Source of the DNA: an uncultured Eubacteriales bacterium
GTDB lineage: Bacteria > Bacillota > Clostridia > Christensenellales > Aristaeellaceae
Direction: 5' to 3'
Length of the DNA: 64,000 nucleotides
Assembly: GCA_902764915.1 (NCBI GenBank)
Contig: CACWXY010000008.1
Span: forward strand, 53,336-117,335
Of the stretch, positions 25,131-33,044 are shown piece by piece (the first letter of the stretch is position 1; every line of letters starts with the position of its first letter). The position numbers were made by a program, and so were the translations under genes. The notes beneath the pieces were generated by a model. That model saw only the letters and a program-made list of their open reading frames with translations. It did not search any database and had not been told where the DNA came from.

Positions 25131-25158
25131 TCGTGATCATCTCGCGACGACAATAGGT

Positions 25159-25187
25159 ATTGTATGCTATCTCCGTTATTTTGTCAA
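25159..25187 (-). promoter_or_regulatory. Promoter of the tRNA-Met operon
   Basis: On the minus strand TTGACA (25187-25182), 17-base spacer and TACAAT (25164-25159). Confidence 0.85.
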
Positions 25188-25295
25188 GCAGTTTTTTTCG
25201 TTTTCTTCCCCGCTTTCCTTCGCACTCTCAGCAAGGCAGCATGCACATTTTTATACAGTATGGGCCATATTCTGCAAGGCAATATGCAAAATCAT

Positions 25296-25340
25296 GAAAA
25301 GCCATGAACGGGGTACACGCGCACCCCATTCATGGCTTTA
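25296..25340 (-). terminator. Terminator overlapping the end of the MarR gene
   Basis: A long hairpin formed by AAAGCCATGAATGGGGT and its near-complement is followed by TTTT on the minus strand. Its 5' arm includes the last codons and stop of the MarR gene. Confidence 0.75.
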
Positions 25341-25791
25341 CCCGATTCAATACATGATTTACCTGACTCAATGATTTCAGCAGAAGTTTCATCTCGCTCC
25401 GTGCGAATTTTCCATCCAGGCGTGCAATCTGTTCTGCCACACTCTTTTCCATCGCAAGGTATTCTGTTTTTCCTTTTTCTGTCATATGAAGGAACACTTT
25501 ACGTCGGTCAACATCATCCTGTATTCGTTCGATAAACCCTTTTTCACTGAGCTGTCGAATCAGCAATGCCAGATTGGTTTTTGCGACATTCAAATGGTGG
25601 GCCGCCTCTGTGACTGTCACATCCTGTTTATATAATAGGGTTAACAGCTGAATCTGCGAAAAAGGTAGCTCATGCTTTCGAACAAGTTCATCGGTGTGAA
25701 CCAGTTTACGGGGATAAGCGGACATGGAATACAGGACTTCCCGAGAAATCTGCGCCATAAGGTCCGCATCTTCTGTCCATGTACCTTTCAT
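25330..25791 (-). CDS. MarR family transcriptional regulator
   Basis: Protein of 153 residues. The winged-helix core is visible: 'LPFSQIQLLTLLYKQDVTVTEAAHHLNVAKTNLALLIRQLSEKGFIERIQDDVDRRKV' contains the recognition helix and the wing with the conserved Asp-x-Arg-Arg, followed by 'LHMTEKGK' and a C-terminal dimerisation helix. MarR proteins are dimeric repressors that bind palindromes near their own promoters; an 8-bp inverted repeat overlaps this gene's -10 element. The start at 25791 has AAGGAGG at 8-9 bases; the GTG at 25800 abuts that site. No adjacent gene is co-transcribed, so its target beyond itself is unknown. Confidence 0.9.
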   Translation of the reverse strand: MKGTWTEDADLMAQISREVLYSMSAYPRKLVHTDELVRKHELPFSQIQLLTLLYKQDVTVTEAAHHLNVAKTNLALLIRQLSEKGFIERIQDDVDRRKVFLHMTEKGKTEYLAMEKSVAEQIARLDGKFARSEMKLLLKSLSQVNHVLNRVKP

Positions 25792-25860
25792 TCGGCTCAC
25801 CTCCTTCTCCAGTCAGACCGGACTGAAACCGGGGACCGTATCCATGATATGCATGGATTG

Positions 25861-25882
25861 ATTGCATTATAGACAATGCAAT
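25861..25882. promoter_or_regulatory. Candidate MarR autoregulatory operator
   Basis: ATTGCATT (25861-25868) and AATGCAAT (25875-25882) are perfect inverted 8-bp arms with a 6-base centre. The left arm covers the MarR -10 element, so binding would block transcription. Confidence 0.6.
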
Positions 25883-25894
25883 GCGTGAAAGCAA
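25866..25894 (-). promoter_or_regulatory. Promoter of the MarR gene
   Basis: On the minus strand TTGCTT (25894-25889) and a perfect TATAAT (25871-25866) with a 17-base spacer. Confidence 0.7.
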
Positions 25895-25956
25895 GAAAAA
25901 ACACAGAATTATTTTGCCTTTTGTATGTTATGCTAAAAACTGCAATTGATACTTGT

Positions 25957-25981
25957 GTATTTTGCACAATGTGCAAAATAC
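25957..25981. repeat. Perfect 11-bp inverted repeat of unknown role
   Basis: GTATTTTGCAC, AAT, GTGCAAAATAC. It lies in the gap between the copA terminator and the MarR promoter, about 63 bases upstream of the MarR -35. It has no T-run and resembles a protein-binding site rather than a terminator. Confidence 0.7.
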
Positions 25982-26002
25982 AGAAACCGTTTGTTGAAAA
26001 GT

Positions 26003-26042
26003 AAAAAACCAGGCATGCAGTTCTCATGCATGCCCGGTTTTT
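26003..26042 (-). terminator. Terminator of the csoR-copA operon
   Basis: On the minus strand AAAAACCGGGCATGCA and TGCATGCCTGGTTTTTT form a long stem ending in T residues, 6 bases after the copA stop. Confidence 0.88.
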
Positions 26043-26047
26043 GGCTT

Positions 26048-26257
26048 TCAGGCGATACTCTTTACTGCGTAGTCCTGTTCTTCTACCGCATTCTTCAGCG
26101 TATCATCAGAGACTTCCTTGGACAGTTTCACAACAGCTGTCCCTTTCTCATGGCTGACAATTGCTTCTTCCACGCCATCCAGCTTTTCCAATGCCTTCTT
26201 GACACGATTTTCGCAATGAGTGCACATCATGCCATCGACTACCAGTGTTTTTTCCAT
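26048..26257 (-). CDS. Possible free copper chaperone from an internal start in copA
   Basis: In the same frame as CopA, an ATG at 26257 is preceded by AAGGAG with 9 bases of spacing (26272-26267). Translation from here would give a 69-residue protein that is a complete CopZ-like HMA domain ('GMMCTHC' near the start). The upstream linker 'RKKKERKA' is encoded by this ribosome-site sequence. Whether the domain is made separately, as part of CopA, or both cannot be decided from sequence; E. coli copA makes a free chaperone by a different trick, ribosomal frameshifting. Confidence 0.5.
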   Translation of the reverse strand: MEKTLVVDGMMCTHCENRVKKALEKLDGVEEAIVSHEKGTAVVKLSKEVSDDTLKNAVEEQDYAVKSIA

Positions 26258-28555
26258 TGCTTTTCGCTCCTTTTTCTTTCTGACCACAATAGGTCTGTCA
26301 TGCTTGTCCGAATGAATATTGACAAGATTCAATCGGAGTGCGTTGGATACCACACAAAAGCTGGACAGGCTCATGGCTGCCGCTCCAAACATGGGGTGGA
26401 TCTCCCATCCGAAGATCGGTACGAACAAACCTGCCGCCAGCGGAATCCCAATAAGATTATAGATAAAGGCCCAGAAAAGGTTTTCCCGAATATTTCGAAG
26501 CGTGGCACGGGAAAGCCGTATCGCAGAAGCAACATCTTCCAGGCTGGAATGCATTAGTACAACATCCGCAGAATCAATCGCAACATCCGTTCCCGCACCG
26601 ATCGCCATTCCGATATCGGCTCGTGTCAGTGCAGGTGCATCATTGATCCCATCGCCCACCATTATAACCGTTCCCTGGCTTTGAAGAGACCGTATTACCT
26701 GTTCCTTTCCCTCAGGCAGTACATCTGAAACAACGCTTTCCACGCCGGCCTGCGCACTGATTGCTCTTGCGGTACGTGCATTATCTCCGGTCAGCATTAC
26801 GGTGCGGATTCCCATTTTCTTCAGCGACGCAATTGCATGGCAGCTGTCTTCTTTTATAGGATCTGCCACAGCGATCATACCGATCAGTTGATGGTCATAG
26901 CTGAACAGCAAGGGGGTTTTCCCCTGATCGGAAAGGGCCTGCGCTTTTTCTGCCATGTCTGCTGTAACATGGATCGTTTCCTGCATGAATGAAACGCTTC
27001 CCCCCTGTGCTTCCTTTCCATCCACGATACCGCGTATGCCGTGTCCCGGAAGTACAGAAAAGGAATCTGCGGCTGGAATCTCCATCTGCCGTAATTCCGT
27101 CATAGCCATGACAGCACGTGCCAGAGGATGTTCTGATTGCTTTTCCAGAGCGCCTGCCACTCTCAGAAGCTCTTCCTCTTTTTCTCCGACTGCGGGAAGA
27201 ATATCTGTCACAACAGGCGAACCTTTTGTAATCGTCCCGGTTTTATCCAGCGCAACAATGGCTGTCTTTCCGGTATTCTCAAGCGAAACCGCTGTCTTAA
27301 ACAGAATTCCATTCTTTGCACCGACGCCGTTCCCTACCATAATGGCAACCGGTGTGGCAAGTCCCAAGGCACAGGGACAGGAGATCACAAGAACCGCAAT
27401 GCCTCGTTCCAGAGCATATGCAAAGGGATGACCTGTCAGTAGCCAAATCAGCATCGTAACAGCAGCAATCCCGATCACCACAGGAACAAATATACCGGAA
27501 ACCTTGTCAGCCAGTCGGGCAATCGGTGCCTTCGTCGCAGCAGCATCCTTCACCATCTGTATGATCTGACTGAGCGTTGTATCTTCACCAACCCGTTCTG
27601 CACTGCAGCGCAGAAAACCGGACGTATTCAGAGTAGCCGCATACACATGGTCTCCCGCCTGTTTTTCCACGGGCATGGACTCTCCGGTAAGGGATGCTTC
27701 ATTTACAGCACTCATTCCTGAAAGAATCACGCCATCCACAGGCACTGCATCACCAGGCTTTACAAGAAAGATATCCCCTATCCGGACTTCATCAATGGCA
27801 ACCTGTATCTCCTGCCCATCCCGCTCCAGCAAAGCACTTTGCGGAGACATTCGAATCAGGGATTTCAGAGCATTGGTTGTCTTTCCCTTGCTGCGCGCTT
27901 CCAGCATTTTGCCCACAGTAATCAGTGTCAGAATCATAGCGGCAGATTCAAAATAGAAGCCTTCCATTAAACCCATGGCCGCTTCCGATCCCGCATGCAC
28001 CTGCACTACCGTCATCCGAAACAGAACATAGATGCTCCATAGAAAAGAGACGCCTGAACCCATGGCAACAAGCGTATCCATATTGGGGGCTCCATGTCTC
28101 ACTGACTGAAAGCCAGAGATAAAGAACTTCTGATTAATCAGAAGAATCACAGCGGAAAGGATCATCTGCATAAGACCCATGGACACAGGATTTCCTTCCA
28201 TAAAACCTGGTAAGGGAAAATGAAAAAGCATATGGCCCATGGAAAAGTACATCAGAATAAGAAGAACCGCTGCCGAAGCAATCAGTCTTTTTTTCAGTCT
28301 GGGCGTTTCCGTATCCCTCAGTTCATCTGCTGGTTCCGCTGTTTTCTCTGCTTTGGCTCCTGCCACCCTGGCCCCGTATCCGGCTTTTTCAACAGCGGCA
28401 ATGATATCTGCACTTTCTGCGGTTCCTTCAACACCCATCGCATTGGTCAGAAGGCTGACCGAACAATCCGAAACGCCATGCACTGCGCGTACAGCTTTCT
28501 CAACGCGTGCCGCACAGGCGGCACAGCTCATGCCTGTGACATGGTATTGCTGCAT
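26048..28555 (-). CDS. copA: Copper-exporting P1B-type ATPase with N- and C-terminal metal-binding domains
   Basis: Protein of 835 residues. An N-terminal HMA domain with 'GMSCAACAARVEKAV' (Cys-x-x-Cys copper site) is followed by membrane helices, the actuator 'SLTGESMPVEK', the transmembrane metal motif 'SCPCALGLATP' (about residue 390), the phosphorylation site 'DKTGTIT' (about 437) and 'VGDGINDAPAL'. After the last membrane pair ('MSLSSFCVVSNALRLN') a Lys-rich linker leads to a second HMA domain with 'GMMCTHCENRV'. CPC plus the C-terminal 'SNALRLN' element mark a Cu(I) exporter of the cell membrane. It lies 16 bases downstream of csoR and is expected to be induced by copper. The C-terminal HMA is unusual and has its own internal start signals. 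Confidence 0.96.
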   Translation of the reverse strand: MQQYHVTGMSCAACAARVEKAVRAVHGVSDCSVSLLTNAMGVEGTAESADIIAAVEKAGYGARVAGAKAEKTAEPADELRDTETPRLKKRLIASAAVLLILMYFSMGHMLFHFPLPGFMEGNPVSMGLMQMILSAVILLINQKFFISGFQSVRHGAPNMDTLVAMGSGVSFLWSIYVLFRMTVVQVHAGSEAAMGLMEGFYFESAAMILTLITVGKMLEARSKGKTTNALKSLIRMSPQSALLERDGQEIQVAIDEVRIGDIFLVKPGDAVPVDGVILSGMSAVNEASLTGESMPVEKQAGDHVYAATLNTSGFLRCSAERVGEDTTLSQIIQMVKDAAATKAPIARLADKVSGIFVPVVIGIAAVTMLIWLLTGHPFAYALERGIAVLVISCPCALGLATPVAIMVGNGVGAKNGILFKTAVSLENTGKTAIVALDKTGTITKGSPVVTDILPAVGEKEEELLRVAGALEKQSEHPLARAVMAMTELRQMEIPAADSFSVLPGHGIRGIVDGKEAQGGSVSFMQETIHVTADMAEKAQALSDQGKTPLLFSYDHQLIGMIAVADPIKEDSCHAIASLKKMGIRTVMLTGDNARTARAISAQAGVESVVSDVLPEGKEQVIRSLQSQGTVIMVGDGINDAPALTRADIGMAIGAGTDVAIDSADVVLMHSSLEDVASAIRLSRATLRNIRENLFWAFIYNLIGIPLAAGLFVPIFGWEIHPMFGAAAMSLSSFCVVSNALRLNLVNIHSDKHDRPIVVRKKKERKAMEKTLVVDGMMCTHCENRVKKALEKLDGVEEAIVSHEKGTAVVKLSKEVSDDTLKNAVEEQDYAVKSIA

Positions 28556-28570
28556 AGAATGCTCATTCCT

Positions 28571-28882
28571 TTACTTCATCATTTTCTGAAGGATACCCAG
28601 CAGTTCATCTACTGTTTCTTCCTTCCCATCACGAATATCCCGGGTAACACAGGAGCGGATATGGGCTGCCAGCAATTCCCGGCCAAATGCACTGAGCGCC
28701 GCATTGGCAGCTGCCACCTGTGTAAGAATATCCGGACAGTATGCGTCCTGGGCAACCATATTCCGGATCCCACGAATCTGGCCTTCAATGCGGTTCAATC
28801 GACATGTCAGCTGGCGCACTTCCTCCTCGGTCCGCTTCTTTTTCCGACTTTCACCTGCACAGCAGCTGCATTGTTCCTCCAT
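28571..28882 (-). CDS. csoR: CsoR-type copper-sensing repressor
   Basis: Protein of 103 residues, all-helical DUF156 family. The fold 'RLNRIEGQIRGIRNMV' is followed by the Cu(I) ligands: Cys in 'DAYCPDIL', and His and Cys in 'AAHIRSCV', the C-H-C triad of CsoR. An additional Cys cluster 'CSCC' sits in the N-terminal tail. Copper binding releases the repressor from GC-rich palindromes; two such sites lie just upstream. The ATG at 28882 is preferred (AGAGGTG upstream); GTG at 28888 is the alternative. First gene of the operon with copA. Confidence 0.94.
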   Translation of the reverse strand: MEEQCSCCAGESRKKKRTEEEVRQLTCRLNRIEGQIRGIRNMVAQDAYCPDILTQVAAANAALSAFGRELLAAHIRSCVTRDIRDGKEETVDELLGILQKMMK

Positions 28883-28898
28883 GCTCACACCTCTTTTC

Positions 28899-28917
28899 GA
28901 TACCCCCAGGGGGTATC
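28899..28917. promoter_or_regulatory. CsoR operator 1
   Basis: Perfect palindrome GATACCCCC A GGGGGTATC, matching the known TACCC...GGGTA CsoR sites. It covers the region just downstream of the transcription start. Confidence 0.85.
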
Positions 28918-28925
28918 ATGTCATG

Positions 28926-28954
28926 AATATATACCCCCTAGGGGTATCTGTCAA
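28926..28954 (-). promoter_or_regulatory. Promoter of csoR-copA
   Basis: On the minus strand TTGACA (28954-28949) and TATATT (28931-28926) with a 17-base spacer that is almost entirely the second operator. Confidence 0.88.
28931..28947. promoter_or_regulatory. CsoR operator 2, inside the promoter spacer
   Basis: ATACCCC CTA GGGGTAT lies between -35 and -10. Its centre is 31 bp, about three helical turns, from the centre of operator 1, so two CsoR tetramers could sit on the same face. Confidence 0.8.
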
Positions 28955-28960
28955 GCATCA

Positions 28961-28985
28961 AAAAAGCAGCCGAAGCTGCTTTTTC
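28961..28985 (-). terminator. Terminator of the Gfo/Idh gene
   Basis: On the minus strand AAAAAGCAGC pairs with GCTGCTTTTTT around a short TTCG loop. It overlaps the last base or two of the stop codon at 28984-28986. Confidence 0.85.
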
Positions 28986-30159
28986 ACCAGTTAGTCTGCC
29001 AGCGATTGGAGTATTCGCCATTGGGGATCTCCGTCTCCACGTCCTTGCGATATGAGGAATTCATCTGACGCTTTGCCAGTTCCTGATCAAAGGCATCCGT
29101 ATCCAGCGGCAGTGAAATCTCCCGATTGCCCTGCCACTGCGACAGATAGGCGGCATTGGACAGCATCAGTTCATTCGGACCATCTGATGCCGGAGACAGA
29201 AGCGGCGTTCCCTTTATTATCGCGTCGGCAAAGTTCTGCAATATCCAGGGATGACCTTCCACAATACTGTCAGGTACAAACTCGGATTCTTCAAAGGGAA
29301 TTCTGTCAAAGCTCACCTGGGACTGGAATCGAACTTCATGCTCTGCTTTCCGCAGTTTCCAGAAATGAAGCTTTCCATTTTCCAGTACTATCTTGCCCCG
29401 GTCCCCGGCGATTTCCAGACGATTGGTTCCAGGGTATTCTCCCGTCGAAGTAATGAATATACCGCTGGCACCGTTTGCATAGCGAGTAAGGATGGTTGCA
29501 TCATCTTCCACTTCGATATGATGATAGCGTGCAACATCACAAAACGCTGTTACCGATACCGGCATCCCGCAGATCCACTGCCAGAGATCCAGGTTGTGCG
29601 GTGCCTGATTCAGAAGAACGCCACCGCCTTCCCCTTCCCAGGTAGCACGCCATGCTCCGGAATCATAATAGTGCTGTGTTCTGTACCAGTTTGTGATAAT
29701 CCAGACTGTACGCTTGAGTTCTCCCAGTTCCCCGCTCTGCACGATTTCCCGTGCCTTCTGAAAAATAGGATTTGTTCTTTGATTGAACATGATTGCGTAA
29801 ATCCGGTTGTTCTCTTTTGCTGCTTTCACGGCAATATTCGCCTTGGATACCATTATATCAATGGGTTTCTCTGTCAATACATGCAGTCCATGTTCGACAC
29901 AGTAAATGGAGATAACAGCATGCATCGGATGCGGGACAGCAATAATGACTGCATCCAGAGTCTCATTGGCAATCATTTCTTCGTAATGCGCATACAGTGG
30001 AATGCCAGGGTATTCCTTTTTCAGGCTTTCCAGACGGGCAGGCTGAATATCGCACAGCGCACAAAGTACCATTCCCTGAATCTTACCTTCAGAAATCGTT
30101 CTGGCATGTGCACTGCCCATATTGCCCACGCCAATCATACCGACTCGAACCCGATCCAT
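28984..30159 (-). CDS. Gfo/Idh/MocA family NAD(P)-dependent oxidoreductase
   Basis: Protein of 391 residues. The N-terminal Rossmann fold has 'GMIGVGNMGSAHA' (GxGxxG dinucleotide site), 'AVIIAVPHPMH' and the conserved 'LTEKPID' Lys; the C-terminal half carries 'GGVLLNQAPHNLDLWQW', which supplies the family's usual Asp/His catalytic pair. These enzymes oxidise or reduce sugars and inositols; the substrate cannot be told here. ATG at 30159 is chosen because AGAGG is 6 bases upstream; the preceding in-frame codon is TTG. It is a single gene next to a DMT transporter in the same direction but 70 bases apart. Confidence 0.92.
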   Translation of the reverse strand: MDRVRVGMIGVGNMGSAHARTISEGKIQGMVLCALCDIQPARLESLKKEYPGIPLYAHYEEMIANETLDAVIIAVPHPMHAVISIYCVEHGLHVLTEKPIDIMVSKANIAVKAAKENNRIYAIMFNQRTNPIFQKAREIVQSGELGELKRTVWIITNWYRTQHYYDSGAWRATWEGEGGGVLLNQAPHNLDLWQWICGMPVSVTAFCDVARYHHIEVEDDATILTRYANGASGIFITSTGEYPGTNRLEIAGDRGKIVLENGKLHFWKLRKAEHEVRFQSQVSFDRIPFEESEFVPDSIVEGHPWILQNFADAIIKGTPLLSPASDGPNELMLSNAAYLSQWQGNREISLPLDTDAFDQELAKRQMNSSYRKDVETEIPNGEYSNRWQTNW

Positions 30160-30229
30160 AAGCAACCTCTTTCTTCTCTAATTCCAGATATGATTTCCGC
30201 AGACAGTATAATCATACAGAAAAAGTGTG

Positions 30230-31141
30230 TCAATCGTCTGTGCGCACTGCCTTTTCCTGTTCAGTTCTTAATTCTGTCTGCATGAGAATGATTCCCGCAA
30301 CAAACGTCACTGTGCCCAGGAGAATCCACAGACTGACTGATTCCCCAAAGAATAATATGCCCCATGCAAGTGAAAAGAAAACCATTGTACTCTGAAGAAT
30401 AGCCACCATATGAAAAGGTACCATAGGAATCGCTTTTGCGTTGAGATAAAATCCGATTCCAGTCACAAAGCCAAACCAGATGATGGCCAGAATGCATGGC
30501 ATGCTTGGCGATGCCATGGGCACAAGTGTTCCCCGTGCAGTGGGAAGAATGAGAGCAAGAATGGCTGAAAGCATAAACATGCACAGATTGCTGTCCAGAA
30601 TATCAAATGCATCTGCCACTTTCTTCTGGGCAAACACAAACATGCCTGCGCATGCACCGGAGAAGAGATAAAGCAGTGTCAGGAAAAGATTACCCTGCAA
30701 AAGAGATTCCAGAGGCATCCCGTTCCACGAAATGAAAAAAACACCTGCCACACACAGCGCAATTCCCAGTTCCTTGCGCCAGTTCAGTACATCATGAAGT
30801 ACAATTGTGCCCAGTACTGTCAAAAGAATGATCTGTGCTGGCTGCGTGAGAATATTTCCATAGGAGACACCAATCGAAAGGGCATAGTTCTCTGTGGTAT
30901 ACGCCAGCCATTTGCTGACAGCGCCGATAGCCAGCCATCCCCAATGCCTATGCAGCTGCATTCTGAAGTCTTTTCGAAAAGAATGCCGTTTGACAGTTTT
31001 CAGGGCAAGCAGCCACACTACACCCACAGCAAAGCGCATAAAGGTAATCATTTCGCTTTGGAAAAAAGGTTTTATAAGCTTGACACTGCTGCCGCCAAAG
31101 CTGAAGAAGAGGGCAACCATCACCAGATAGAAATACCCCAT
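30230..31141 (-). CDS. DMT superfamily (EamA) transporter
   Basis: Protein of 303 residues with about ten hydrophobic segments in two EamA repeats. Landmarks are the start 'MGYFYLVMVALFFSFGGSSVKLI', 'ITFMRFAVGVVWLL' in repeat one, and 'HMVAILQSTMVFFSLAWGILFFGESVSLWILLGTVTFVAGIIL' spread over the end of repeat two. EamA proteins export or import amino acids, nucleobases or metabolites; the substrate is unknown. AAGGCGG lies about 10 bases ahead of ATG 31141; the longer frame to 31189 lacks a site. No clear functional partner nearby. Confidence 0.88.
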   Translation of the reverse strand: MGYFYLVMVALFFSFGGSSVKLIKPFFQSEMITFMRFAVGVVWLLALKTVKRHSFRKDFRMQLHRHWGWLAIGAVSKWLAYTTENYALSIGVSYGNILTQPAQIILLTVLGTIVLHDVLNWRKELGIALCVAGVFFISWNGMPLESLLQGNLFLTLLYLFSGACAGMFVFAQKKVADAFDILDSNLCMFMLSAILALILPTARGTLVPMASPSMPCILAIIWFGFVTGIGFYLNAKAIPMVPFHMVAILQSTMVFFSLAWGILFFGESVSLWILLGTVTFVAGIILMQTELRTEQEKAVRTDD

Positions 31142-31228
31142 GCGCAAGCACCGCCTTTCCGATTCGCGATGATTGTAGCATGGGGACACACATAGGACAA
31201 TCCAATGATTTCTGCATGCAACAGAAGG

Positions 31229-31756
31229 TCAGTTTATCATATACATGCCGGTCCAGAGTCGGATCATGCGTTCCATATTGGCCACGCCCATATAGTAGCC
31301 CTTGGAATTATCAAGAATCATGTCTGCGCTTTTGCGATACAGATCAATGCGCTCATTATAGACTTTCTTTACGCCTTCCAGACCTACCTTCTGCAGATCC
31401 GGTCTTCTGTCAAGCTTAATATCACTGAGAATATCTTCCAAAGGCCGGTCCACCATAAGAATAATGCCACTGGCCTTCATAATGTCCCGGTTCATGGCAT
31501 TGATAACCGCACTTCCCCCTGTTGATACAATCATCGGCGATTGCCGCGTAAGCCAAATCAGAAGATTGGTCTCGGCTGTCTGAAACGCTTCTTCACCATA
31601 CTTTTCATAGATGTCCCCTATTGGAATTCCAAAAGCGTCAATAAGTACTCTGTCGGTATCCAAAAAACGAAGATGCAGATTCCCGGCAACCTTTTTGCTC
31701 AGACTGCTTTTTCCGCTGCCTTCCATCCCTGTGATAAAGATATGACGATCCAGCAT
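31229..31756 (-). CDS. Shikimate-kinase-like P-loop kinase
   Basis: Protein of 175 residues with the AroK fold: Walker A 'GMEGSGKSS', 'FLDTDRVL' (the substrate-side Asp), 'STGGSAVI' and a lid arginine in 'DRRPDL'. Two shikimate-binding features differ from AroK: the usual FRxxE is 'FQTAE' (the Arg that holds shikimate is Gln) and GGG is 'GGS'. It therefore may phosphorylate another small molecule. No other aro gene is adjacent. ATG at 31756 has AGGAGG 6 bases upstream. It shares direction with the HD-domain gene 18 bases upstream, so the two probably form an operon. Confidence 0.82.
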   Translation of the reverse strand: MLDRHIFITGMEGSGKSSLSKKVAGNLHLRFLDTDRVLIDAFGIPIGDIYEKYGEEAFQTAETNLLIWLTRQSPMIVSTGGSAVINAMNRDIMKASGIILMVDRPLEDILSDIKLDRRPDLQKVGLEGVKKVYNERIDLYRKSADMILDNSKGYYMGVANMERMIRLWTGMYMIN

Positions 31757-31774
31757 GACCATCCTCCTATCCGC

Positions 31775-32350
31775 TTATCGCTCCAGTAAGTATGTGGCCG
31801 CTTCATCGGCTACATGGATAATCCATGCAAGCGGAAACTGCCCATAAGCATTGCTTACATCCCTGACTGTCGCAGCATTGCCATCCGAAAAGCCCATATG
31901 ACAGTGTATGGCCACAGCTTCCTCCTGTGTAAGTTTCATGAACCATTGCACCTGATATACAGATTTGGCTCCATGCCCGCCAAAATGAAAACGTTCATCA
32001 ATGGAATAAAAGGGAACCTCGACCCATTCACCATTCAATTTCTGATTGCGCTTGTCTGTTTTATACATATTGACCTTGCATACATCATGAAAAAGCGAGG
32101 CAATGCACAAAGACTCATCCTTGACAGGCACCGGCGAAAGGAATGCCAGTTTCTGGGCATACTCATAGACATCCAGTGAATGCTGACACAATCCACCCGC
32201 ATAGGCTCCATGGTAGCGTGTGCTGGCAGGCGCCTGAAAGAAATCGGCTTTACAGAGCCAGTCAAGCAAAGCATCCAGACCGTCTCTGTGAATCTGAGAA
32301 TGACATATCTCCAGGAAATGCTCTTTCTGTTTTTCCAGATCTATCTCCAT
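31775..32350 (-). CDS. HD-domain phosphohydrolase-like protein
   Basis: Protein of 191 residues. It contains the HD metal site 'LCQHSLDVYEYA' then 'LFHDVCKVNMY' (His and Asp ligands) and a later 'AIHCHMG', with 'WIIHVADEAATYL' near the end supplying the final Asp. This pattern is shared by many metal-dependent phosphohydrolases acting on nucleotides; the substrate is unknown. The start at 32350 has GGAGG 5 bases upstream; a frame extending to 32494 has no site. It probably forms an operon with the shikimate-kinase-like gene. Confidence 0.85.
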   Translation of the reverse strand: MEIDLEKQKEHFLEICHSQIHRDGLDALLDWLCKADFFQAPASTRYHGAYAGGLCQHSLDVYEYAQKLAFLSPVPVKDESLCIASLFHDVCKVNMYKTDKRNQKLNGEWVEVPFYSIDERFHFGGHGAKSVYQVQWFMKLTQEEAVAIHCHMGFSDGNAATVRDVSNAYGQFPLAWIIHVADEAATYLLER

Positions 32351-32713
32351 GGGCACCTCCGTTATTCTCCGGGAAAACCCGGTGCAATATGAAAAATACA
32401 TCCGTTCCCTAGTATACGGCTGGATCTGGGACTGTTTTTCAAAAAAGCGTAATTCTGTGTACCCTTCAGCCCTGTAACCGCTGCCGGACTCCATATGTCA
32501 TGAAAAACGATTCGCATGCAGTCATACCATTGGCCGCTGCTATTCTTGCACTTTATCACGGTGTACCGGCTTCCATTGGTATGCGTGAATCATGAAACCA
32601 TCATCATTTGCACGCGCGCAGTTCTGGTCAGAGAAACAGATTCCAAAAAACGAGACGAAAAGCAGAGGATGTCATGCGACAGCAAAAGCATCAACGTGAA
32701 AGCGGAAAAAAAC
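32351..32713. other. Intergenic region without a recognisable gene
   Basis: About 360 bases between the HD gene and the tRNA-Arg terminator. Only short, unconvincing open frames occur and there is no tRNA or clear riboswitch. A small GGGAAAACCC inverted repeat near 32370 and the upstream region of the leftward HD gene are all I see. Confidence 0.5.
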
Positions 32714-32743
32714 AAAAAAACCGGGTAAGCCTTAAGCTTACCC
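32714..32743 (-). terminator. Terminator of tRNA-Arg
   Basis: On the minus strand GGGTAAGC and GCTTACCC form an 8-bp stem, then GG and seven T residues. Confidence 0.9.
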
Positions 32744-32755
32744 AGCCTTTTACTA

Positions 32756-32829
32756 TGAGCCCGGCGAGATTCGAACTCACGACCTTTTGATTCGTAGTCA
32801 AACACTCTATCCAGCTGAGCTACGGGCCC
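32756..32829 (-). tRNA. tRNA-Arg (ACG anticodon)
   Basis: Acceptor GGGCCCG/CGGGCTC (one wobble), D arm AGCTCAGCTGGATAGAGT, anticodon loop CTACGAA giving ACG (read as inosine-CG), and T loop AGTTCGAAT. CCA is not encoded. Confidence 0.94.
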
Positions 32830-32861
32830 ATGGCTTTGCTGCTCACTCAGGCAGCAAAGGT

Positions 32862-32890
32862 ATAATACTGCTTTTCCATGCTTCTGTCAA
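32862..32890 (-). promoter_or_regulatory. Promoter of tRNA-Arg
   Basis: On the minus strand TTGACA (32890-32885), a 17-base spacer and TATTAT (32867-32862). Confidence 0.85.
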
Positions 32891-33005
32891 GCTTTTTTCC
32901 ATATATTTTCTGCATTCTTTTATACTGTTTCTATATTTGTATGTACCGGGTGCATCAATACCAGAATTGTCATGTGCAGCCGAATGCATGATTCTTTTTG
33001 ATACA

Positions 33006-33036
33006 GCAGAAGCGCTGCGTATCTGCAGCGCTTCTG
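33006..33036 (-). terminator. Hairpin after the ABC ATPase gene
   Basis: A perfect 13-bp stem GCAGAAGCGCTGC / GCAGCGCTTCTGC with a 5-base loop, 9 bases past the stop of the sugar ABC ATPase gene. No T-run follows on that strand, so it may be a stabilising 3' hairpin or a weak terminator. Confidence 0.55.
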
Positions 33037-33044
33037 CCTGTCTC

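Noticed and set aside
32516..32728. A 70-codon frame in the gap before tRNA-Arg
   Set aside because: Low-complexity Lys-rich product, no ribosome site, and it runs into the tRNA terminator.
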